Positions 39,182-45,912 of a stretch of DNA of 45,912 bases are shown here, piece after piece (within the stretch, counting starts at the first letter, position 1; each line of letters begins with the position of its first letter). The notes under the pieces were generated by a model that had not been told where the DNA came from, did not search any database, and saw nothing but the letters and a program-made list of their open reading frames with translations. Source of the DNA: an uncultured Actinomycetes bacterium (GTDB taxonomy: Bacteria > Actinomycetota > Actinomycetes > Nanopelagicales > Nanopelagicaceae); the NCBI GenBank assembly GCA_903924485.1, contig CAIYBL010000120.1, positions 1 to 45,912 on the forward strand. The letters run 5' to 3'. The translations under genes were made by a program, and so were the position numbers.

Positions 39182-40211
39182 TTTCTTCAGCAATAGCACT
39201 GGCAAAAGCATCGACATCGGCTTCGGTCGTGTCCCACGAGCACATCCAACGAACTTCGCCCGTGGCCTGATTCCAAACGTAAAAACGGAATCTCTTTTGA
39301 AGTCTTTCACTCACATCAAGAGGAAGTAGCGCGAAAACCGAATTAGCCTGCACCTTTCGAACGATCTTTACGCCTTGAATCTCGGCCACGGCCTTCTCCA
39401 AACGCTTAGCCATCTCATTTGCGTGGCCAGCATTTTGTAACCATAAATTGCCCTCTAGTAGCGCCTCTAATTGCGCACTGATGAATCTCATCTTGGAAGC
39501 CAACTGCATGGAACTCTTACGAACGTAAGGGATGCCTGATCCGAGATCTTGATCCAGGACAACAACAGCCTCACATCCCATTCCACCATTCTTTGTCCCA
39601 CCGAATGAAAGAACATCGACTCCAGCATCCGTTGTGAAATCGCGAAGGTTGACTCCAAGTGATGCCGCAGCATTGGCAATACGTGCTCCATCCATATGCA
39701 ACTTCATGCCATGAGAATGTACATAGGCAGAAAGTTCCTTGATCTCATCAACGCTATAAAGGGTTCCAAGTTCAGTTACTTGTGTAATGCTGACTACGGC
39801 AGGCTGGGCACGGTGAACGTCACCAAATCCCCAGGCCTGTTGAGAGATCAATTCGGGAGTTAATTTTCCATCCTCTGTTGGGATGGTCCACAATTTAATT
39901 CCGGCAACTTTCTCTGGTGCACCGCCCTCATCCACATTCAGATGTGATGACGAAGCGCAGATCACCGCTTCCCAAGAAGTGAGCATTCCTTGAAGAGAAA
40001 CAACATTTGCTCCGGTCCCGTTAAATAAAGGGAATACTTTTGCGCCCTCTCCAAAATGGCGAATAAAGAGTTTTTCTAGTCGTTGCGTGCTTTCATCATC
40101 ACCGTAAGCGACTTGGTGACCTTCGTTAGCGCGAACTATCGCATCTAGTATCTGAGGATGAACTCCCGCATAGTTATCACTAGCAAAGCCTCGCCACACT
40201 TGAGTATCCAT
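39165..40211 (-). CDS. Low-specificity L-threonine aldolase
   Basis: FASDNYAGVHPQILDAI, NGTGANVVSL, LHMDGARIANAAASLG, SFGGTKNGGMGCEAVV. Confidence 0.94.
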   Translation of the reverse strand: MDTQVWRGFASDNYAGVHPQILDAIVRANEGHQVAYGDDESTQRLEKLFIRHFGEGAKVFPLFNGTGANVVSLQGMLTSWEAVICASSSHLNVDEGGAPEKVAGIKLWTIPTEDGKLTPELISQQAWGFGDVHRAQPAVVSITQVTELGTLYSVDEIKELSAYVHSHGMKLHMDGARIANAAASLGVNLRDFTTDAGVDVLSFGGTKNGGMGCEAVVVLDQDLGSGIPYVRKSSMQLASKMRFISAQLEALLEGNLWLQNAGHANEMAKRLEKAVAEIQGVKIVRKVQANSVFALLPLDVSERLQKRFRFYVWNQATGEVRWMCSWDTTEADVDAFASAIAEEISVSK

Positions 40212-40270
40212 TGGGTCAGTATTGCCTATTACTCTCGAAGCTCAATCATTTGCCAGCAAATATAAGGGTC

Positions 40271-41107
40271 TTAAGCAGAAGAAGCTCTTTTCCGGGCTCG
40301 CTTAACTTTCCGTATGAAGCGTGCGGCCCTCCGGGTTTCAACAAGGGTCTGAATATAGGGATTTATCGAATACGAGAAAGGCATGAGCATTCTTTTGCCG
40401 TCATTTGTCTCAATAATGAGGGCAGTTTTGATTATGAAAGGTTTGACAATAATCGTGAAGATAACGACTGAAAGCACAATCAAACTTGGTCGGAGCAAGG
40501 CTTGTGAGTGAACTACGTCGGAGAAAAATTTATGTGAATGAAATTGTTCATACATTTGATCATGCGTAATGAGTTGTGGAGCGTTGAATAGCCTTTGAAC
40601 ATTCCAAGGTATCTCTATAAACACCAGCAGGAATAATGGTTGCAAAATCAAATAAAAGTAGATGAGCGACAATAAGAGAAGAAACATTATCAAAGGTACC
40701 TTGACAAAAAGAGGGCGAGGGTCTTTTGCCTTAATCGATTTAATATTTACGACTGCGATTTTGGCCGTAGGAATCTCGACAACTCCATTGATTAAACGTG
40801 CTCGAACTCGCACTCTTGGCCGATATCCGAGGTTAAGATTGAGGACTTCGCCGTCAATAACGTCGCCATCGCCATCGTAAGTTTTCCCTTGAGGACTCTT
40901 GCCCATTGAAGCGCGGCTTATCCGCATTAGGCTCCAAGGAAGTAATACCCAAACAACAGGAACTAAAAGAGATGTGCTGATTAAATTGGATTTACGCGCA
41001 TCTGGCGCAGTGAGAGCGGCATAAAGAGCGAAAGGTATTACTATCACTGACCAGATAGCCCACTTCTTACTAAATACGTAAGGCTTGCTAAATGGGTTGC
41101 GTGCCAT
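40271..41107 (-). CDS. Hypothetical multi-pass membrane protein
   Basis: 278 aa with about 4-5 hydrophobic segments; TAACTT-N6-ATG upstream. Confidence 0.6.
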   Translation of the reverse strand: MARNPFSKPYVFSKKWAIWSVIVIPFALYAALTAPDARKSNLISTSLLVPVVWVLLPWSLMRISRASMGKSPQGKTYDGDGDVIDGEVLNLNLGYRPRVRVRARLINGVVEIPTAKIAVVNIKSIKAKDPRPLFVKVPLIMFLLLLSLIYFYLILQPLFLLVFIEIPWNVQRLFNAPQLITHDQMYEQFHSHKFFSDVVHSQALLRPSLIVLSVVIFTIIVKPFIIKTALIIETNDGKRMLMPFSYSINPYIQTLVETRRAARFIRKVKRARKRASSA

Positions 41108-41141
41108 TGCTCAAAGTTAGCAAACAATCGACTAATACTGG

Positions 41142-41214
41142 TGTCCTCGGCCGGAGTCGGACCGGCGACCTACCGCTTAGGAGGCGGTTGCTCTATCCAC
41201 TGAGCTACGAGGAC
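41142..41214 (-). tRNA. tRNA-Arg (anticodon CCT)
   Basis: gtcctcg/cgaggac acceptor; anticodon arm accgc-ctcctaa-gcggt; T arm gccgg-tccgact-ccggc; discriminator A. Confidence 0.94.
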
Positions 41215-41216
41215 TG

Positions 41217-41246
41217 ACAATGCAATACAAGTGAATATTGCATTGT
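41217..41246. repeat. Perfect 11-bp inverted repeat directly upstream of tRNA-Arg
   Basis: acaatgcaata-caagtgaa-tattgcattgt. Confidence 0.8.
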
Positions 41247-41385
41247 GCAAGGGTACCCGTAGGGCATCTCTCATTTAAACGAAAATCCATCAAGAATGCG
41301 GCATATAAATTGGCAGAATTACGCCTAATGGCTAGCATTGGGAAAACAAACCAACAGGGAGTTTTCTCCCCATGAGAGGCCAACA

Positions 41386-42612
41386 ATGAAAGCGCTAGTT
41401 ATAGGCGCGGGTGGTGTTGGCAGAGCAATCGCAAATATCGCATCTCGCAGACCCTTTATTACATCCATGGTTATCGCAGACCGCAATTTGGCACGTGCCG
41501 AAGAAGCAGTCGCACGAGTAAACGATTCACGATTTTCTGCCGCACAAGTCAATGCAGCTGAGCTTGAAGATATCCGAGAGTTAATTCGCAAGGCAGATCC
41601 TGATGTAGTCATCAACGCGGTTGATCCGCGCTTTGTAATGCCTATCTTTCTCGCCTGCGAAATTGAAAATACAAACTACATCGATATGGCGATGTCGCTG
41701 TCACGTCCTCATCCTCACTACCCAAATTCCGAAACTGGTGTGAAGTTAGGTGATGAGCAATTTGCACGCGACTGGAATTGGTGCGAACGCGGTATCTACG
41801 CCCTGGTCGGCATGGGAATCGAACCCGGAATGAGCGACGTCTTTGCTCGTTATGCCTCTGACTTCTTATTTAGTCGGATTGACTCACTCACAATCCTTGA
41901 TGGATCAAATCTTGTTGTAGAGGGCCATAACTTTGCTCCGTCGTTTTCTATCTGGACAACAATTGAAGAATGCCTAAATCCACCTTTGGTTTGGGAAGAT
42001 GGACGAGGTTGGTATACAACCGAACCATTTAGCGGAATTGAGACTTTCGATTTCCCTGAAGGCATCGGACCTGTTGAGTGCGTGAACGTCGAACACGAAG
42101 AAGTGGTCCTGATTCCTCAAAAAGTTGATGCCAAAAAGGTAAACTTTAAATATGGGCTCGGTGCTTCATTCATCACGACTCTCAAAACCATTCACATGTT
42201 AGGCATGGACCGCAAGGAGCACGTTGACGTTCAAGGCGTATCTGTTTCTCCTAGAGATTTACTTGCAGCATCTTTGCCAGATCCCTCAACGCTTGGAGAG
42301 CGTATGCGCGGAAAGACATGTGCTGGCGCCCTTGTAAAAGGTTTAAATAAAGAAGGTAAGCCATATGCCTGTTACATATACAACGTGGTCGACAACGCAT
42401 GGTCAATGGCAGAGTACGGAGATCAGGCAGTTGTGTGGCAGACAGCAGTTAATCCTGTGATGGCAATGGAACTCATTCATAGTGGGGTCTGGCAGCCAGA
42501 GGGTGTTAATGGGCCAGAATGGTTTGCCCCTAAACCGTTCTTAGATCTTCTTGAATCTTATGGAACTTCATGGACGATCCGAGATGAAGACACCGCAGGG
42601 ATTGAGATCTAA
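41386..42612 (+). CDS. Saccharopine dehydrogenase family protein
   Basis: MKALVIGAGGVGRAIANIASRR...DPDVVINAVDPRFVMPIFLACEIENTNYIDMA...GMGIEPGMSDVFARYA. ORF track start 41338. Confidence 0.9.
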   Translation: MKALVIGAGGVGRAIANIASRRPFITSMVIADRNLARAEEAVARVNDSRFSAAQVNAAELEDIRELIRKADPDVVINAVDPRFVMPIFLACEIENTNYIDMAMSLSRPHPHYPNSETGVKLGDEQFARDWNWCERGIYALVGMGIEPGMSDVFARYASDFLFSRIDSLTILDGSNLVVEGHNFAPSFSIWTTIEECLNPPLVWEDGRGWYTTEPFSGIETFDFPEGIGPVECVNVEHEEVVLIPQKVDAKKVNFKYGLGASFITTLKTIHMLGMDRKEHVDVQGVSVSPRDLLAASLPDPSTLGERMRGKTCAGALVKGLNKEGKPYACYIYNVVDNAWSMAEYGDQAVVWQTAVNPVMAMELIHSGVWQPEGVNGPEWFAPKPFLDLLESYGTSWTIRDEDTAGIEI

Positions 42613-42615
42613 ACA

Positions 42616-44286
42616 ATGAACCGGGACTTTGACGTTGTCATTGTTGGATCGGGTTTTGGCGGTTCTGTTTCAGCAATGCGGCTGGTGGAAAAGGGTTACA
42701 GCGTTGCAGTGCTAGAGGCTGGAAAGAGATTTGCGGATGAGGATTTCCCAAAGACATCCTGGAGACTTCGTAAATTTCTTTTCATGCCCAAGCTCGGCTT
42801 CTTTGGAATTCAGAGGATCCACGTCCTTCCAGATGTACTGATTTTGGCTGGCGCCGGTGTCGGTGGCGGTTCATTGGTGTACGCAAATACTTTGTATCAA
42901 CCTGGTGATAAATATTTCGCGGACCTTCAATGGGCGCACATCACTAACTGGAAAGAGGAATTAGAGCCCTGGTATGACCAAGCAAAACGGATGCTTGGCG
43001 TCAGTATTTATCCCTACTTTTCACCGAGTGATCAAGCTATGAAAGATGTTGCAGAGTCGATGGGCGTGGGACATACCTTCACTATGGCGCCTCTGGGAAT
43101 TCACTTTGGAAAACACCCTGCAGAGAAAGTAGAAGATCCTTATTTCGGCGGTGTAGGTCCCAAGCGCGAAGGATGTGTGCAATGCGGAGGTTGCATGACT
43201 GGATGTCGCCACAACGCCAAGAACACGCTTCCTAAAAATTATCTCGGCTTAGCTGAGAAAGCCGGCGCAGTTGTTTTCCCAATGACAACTGTCACGCAGA
43301 TCAAGCAATCAAATGGTTCATGGATCGTGAATGCGAAGGCAACCGGCGGATTGAAGCCTGGCACGCAAACTTTCACGGCAAAGCAAGTGATAGTGGCAGC
43401 AGGTACCTATAACACTCAGAAGTTGTTGCATCGCATGAGAGATACAAAGACTCTGCCACGCTTATCGAAGCAGTTAGGCGAACTTTCCAGAACAAACAGT
43501 GAATCACTTGTTGGTGCAACAATGCCTGATACAAAGATTAACTTCAGCAAGGGAAGCGCAATCACCTCATCTTTCTATCCAGATGAGCACACCCATGTAG
43601 AGCCAGTTCGCTACGGCAAAGGCAGTAACTTCATGGGATTAATGCAAACATTGATGACTGATGGTGCAACATCAAAGATCAGACGCCGACAATGGGTCAA
43701 AACTTTTCTTCAAACACCATCGCTACTACCGAAAATTCTCAATGTTCGTCATTGGAGTGAGAGAACAGTCATCGCCCTTGTTATGCAAAATGTTGATTCC
43801 TCAATTTCGGTAAGGGGCAAACGCGGAATCTTCGGATGGCGCATGACCTCTAAAAATGATCCGAACAAACCCAATGCCACATGGATTCCTGCAGCAAATC
43901 ACACTGCCAGGGCAATCGCCGCGAAGTATGGTGGAATTGCAGGAGGTCACGTTGGCGACCTAGTAGATGCACCTTTCACTGCTCATTTTTCTGGCGGGTG
44001 CGTAATTGGCGACTCCGCAGACCATGGAGTTGTTGATCCCTATCACCGAGTCTGGAATTACCCGACTTTGCACATTGTCGATGGTTCCACGATTACCGCA
44101 AATCTAGGAGTGAATCCTTCACTAACTATTACAGCGCAAGCAGAACGTGCTATCTCACTGTGGCCCAATAAAGATGAAATAGATCCACGACCAATTCAAG
44201 GTGCACCCTATAAAAAGATCGCTCCAGTATTTCCCAAAAATCCCATTGTTCCAGCTGGGGCACCAGCAGAACTTCGTATCAACTAA
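42616..44286 (+). CDS. GMC family (cholesterol-oxidase-like) FAD oxidoreductase with Cys cluster motif
   Basis: DVVIVGSGFGGSVSAMRLVEKGYSVAVLEAGKRF, GCVQCGGCMTGCRHNAKNTLPKNYL, HFSGGCVIGDSADHGVVDPYHRVWNYPTLHIVDGSTITANLGVNPSLTI. Confidence 0.92.
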   Translation: MNRDFDVVIVGSGFGGSVSAMRLVEKGYSVAVLEAGKRFADEDFPKTSWRLRKFLFMPKLGFFGIQRIHVLPDVLILAGAGVGGGSLVYANTLYQPGDKYFADLQWAHITNWKEELEPWYDQAKRMLGVSIYPYFSPSDQAMKDVAESMGVGHTFTMAPLGIHFGKHPAEKVEDPYFGGVGPKREGCVQCGGCMTGCRHNAKNTLPKNYLGLAEKAGAVVFPMTTVTQIKQSNGSWIVNAKATGGLKPGTQTFTAKQVIVAAGTYNTQKLLHRMRDTKTLPRLSKQLGELSRTNSESLVGATMPDTKINFSKGSAITSSFYPDEHTHVEPVRYGKGSNFMGLMQTLMTDGATSKIRRRQWVKTFLQTPSLLPKILNVRHWSERTVIALVMQNVDSSISVRGKRGIFGWRMTSKNDPNKPNATWIPAANHTARAIAAKYGGIAGGHVGDLVDAPFTAHFSGGCVIGDSADHGVVDPYHRVWNYPTLHIVDGSTITANLGVNPSLTITAQAERAISLWPNKDEIDPRPIQGAPYKKIAPVFPKNPIVPAGAPAELRIN

Positions 44287-45191
44287 GAAGCTCGCCACCA
44301 TCGAAGCAGTGGTGCGTATTCCTCTTTCATGGTTTGAGTAATCAGCAAACCTCCATCAAGGTGATTGCCCTTGGCGATGTCCAATCGCATTTGTGGTAAC
44401 GAATAGGAAACGTGGCGCCTGATTACTTCTTCATACTCTCTATTTTTTGCAAGTCCACCAAGTAAGGTCAGCGTCAGGCTTTCGTTTCGCATTCCACCAG
44501 CTTTAGTCCATGCAGCAACTACCGTCTTTGAAAGTTGTTCGGCGCCACGGTCACGAATTGCAACGGCGCTAGATATATTATTTTCAGCCGCTTCAAGGAC
44601 TCGCTTGGCCGTTGCAATACATAGTGATTGAGCTTGCGCATCGACAGTACTTTCTAGGGCATCAAACTCGACCATTGCATCGGCAAGGAATTCCAACAAC
44701 ATCGGATCATTTTCCCGACCTTGTCTGGTTGCGAGCGCTCTTTCCAAAGCATGCTTGCCTAGCCAATATCCACTGCCTTCATCACCGAAAATATGCCCAA
44801 GACCATCGGCATGTGAAAAGACTCCGCGACGTCCACCAACGGCAACAGCCCCACTTCCAATAGAAAGGGTTACACCGTCTTGTCCATTCATTGCTCCGAA
44901 AAAACCAGCAAGGCCGTCATCAATCACGGCAACTTCACGTGCTCCGAAAAATTCCTGACCAAGCAATCCGTAATAAAGTGGATCTGGCACTTTTCCATCA
45001 AAGCCGGTGCAACTCAGGGCAACTGATTCGTGAATTTGGGCATCGGGATGGGCAATCCTAAATTCAGAGAAAATGTCCCTCAGCGTTTCAACGACGCTCT
45101 CAGCGGCAAGTTTCGCCCGAGTTGTCGTGTGCTCTCCGTCGGGCCAACGCAATCGTGCGCCTGACTGTCCAAGATCCAGAACGAGGGTCAT
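44283..45191 (-). CDS. BadF/BadG-type ATPase / N-acetylglucosamine kinase-like
   Basis: LVLDLGQSGARLRW, IDDGLAGFFGAMNGQDGVTLSIGSGAVAVG, IFGDEGSGYWLGKHALERAL, LTLLGGLAKN. Confidence 0.88.
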   Translation of the reverse strand: MTLVLDLGQSGARLRWPDGEHTTTRAKLAAESVVETLRDIFSEFRIAHPDAQIHESVALSCTGFDGKVPDPLYYGLLGQEFFGAREVAVIDDGLAGFFGAMNGQDGVTLSIGSGAVAVGGRRGVFSHADGLGHIFGDEGSGYWLGKHALERALATRQGRENDPMLLEFLADAMVEFDALESTVDAQAQSLCIATAKRVLEAAENNISSAVAIRDRGAEQLSKTVVAAWTKAGGMRNESLTLTLLGGLAKNREYEEVIRRHVSYSLPQMRLDIAKGNHLDGGLLITQTMKEEYAPLLRWWRAS

Positions 45192-45244
45192 AATGGAATT
45201 CTAGGGGGCGGTATTCTTAACTCCTCAATCACTGGGGGAAATTA

Positions 45245-45912
45245 ATGGGCGAATCTGCACTTGTAACTGGTGCTACAGCGGGTATTGGTGCAAGTTTTGC
45301 GCGCCTGCTTGCGTCAAAGGGTTATCACGTCGTGCTTGTTGCCCGAGATGAAGAACGTCTCAAAGAGACCGCCCAGAAGTTAGCCACTGATTACGGAATG
45401 ACTAGCGAAGTCCTCAGGGCTGATCTATCCACGCCCGAAGGGTTGAAACTTGCCGAGGACCGTGTCGCAAGTGTCACCAGCCCTATCGGGGTCTTGGTAA
45501 ACAATGCAGGTTTCGGGATTAATAAAAGTTTCTTAGTCAGCAACATAGATGATGAGCAACGGTTGCTTGATGTCCTGGTGAAAGCCCCTATGCGATTAAT
45601 GCACGCAGCGCTTCCCGTCATGAAGGAAAATGATCGAGGAATAATCATCAATGTCTCCTCCGTAGCGGGATGGATTGCCGGTGGAACCTATAGCGCAGCT
45701 AAGTCCTACCTGACCGTTATGAGCGAATCACTCCATACCGAATTAATAAGTACTCGCGTGACCGTTATGGCGCTCTGTCCCGGATTTACCCGCACCGAAT
45801 TTCACGAACGAGGACGTATGAAGATGGGTGGGCTACCTAACTTCATGTGGCTAAACGCCGATCGCGTGGTGGCACAAGCCTGGTCTGACGCGAAAAGAGG
45901 GCAAGCGGTATC
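45245..45912 (+). CDS. Short-chain dehydrogenase/reductase, N-terminal part (runs off window)
   Basis: MGESALVTGATAGIGASFARLLASKGYHVVLVARDEERL...LVNNAGFGINK...INVSSVAGWIAGGTYSAAKSYLT; ggggga SD upstream. Confidence 0.93.
   Translation, partial: MGESALVTGATAGIGASFARLLASKGYHVVLVARDEERLKETAQKLATDYGMTSEVLRADLSTPEGLKLAEDRVASVTSPIGVLVNNAGFGINKSFLVSNIDDEQRLLDVLVKAPMRLMHAALPVMKENDRGIIINVSSVAGWIAGGTYSAAKSYLTVMSESLHTELISTRVTVMALCPGFTRTEFHERGRMKMGGLPNFMWLNADRVVAQAWSDAKRGQAV

Noticed and set aside
40211-41246. Possible second tRNA-flanked island: hypothetical membrane gene downstream of tRNA-Arg
   Set aside because: I looked for a copy of the tRNA-Arg 3' end between 40200 and 40300 and found none, so there is no att-like duplication.

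Overview
The window is a compact, gene-dense chromosomal segment from a streamlined actinobacterium. I infer this from the gene orders DUF501-ftsB-eno-mazG-mfd, rplY-prs-glmU, ispE-rsmA-tatD-metG-rsmI|PMT and sepX/glr-rimJ-moeA|5-FCL. Most of it is ordinary housekeeping content. I found no rRNA, CRISPR array, transposase or integrase. Items worth a second look: (1) a 658-bp micro-island at a tRNA-Leu(UAA) gene, with a perfect 30-bp duplication of the tRNA 3' end flanking one orphan membrane-protein gene whose TAG stop codon is the anticodon-equivalent triplet of the tRNA remnant; (2) a MoeA/gephyrin-like protein that has lost domain II and most catalytic motifs, next to a SepX/GLR-like membrane protein, suggesting a moonlighting-only cell-division scaffold; (3) a tRNA with anticodon UAA and a short class-I variable region; (4) a repeated TANNNT-N6/7-ATG arrangement suggesting leaderless mRNAs, including one in front of an unlisted 38-aa ORF; (5) perfect dyads directly upstream of two tRNA genes and a candidate MarR operator; (6) a tiny GatC/AtzG-like protein translationally coupled to an amidase. 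All functional calls come from reading motifs and were not checked by database search.
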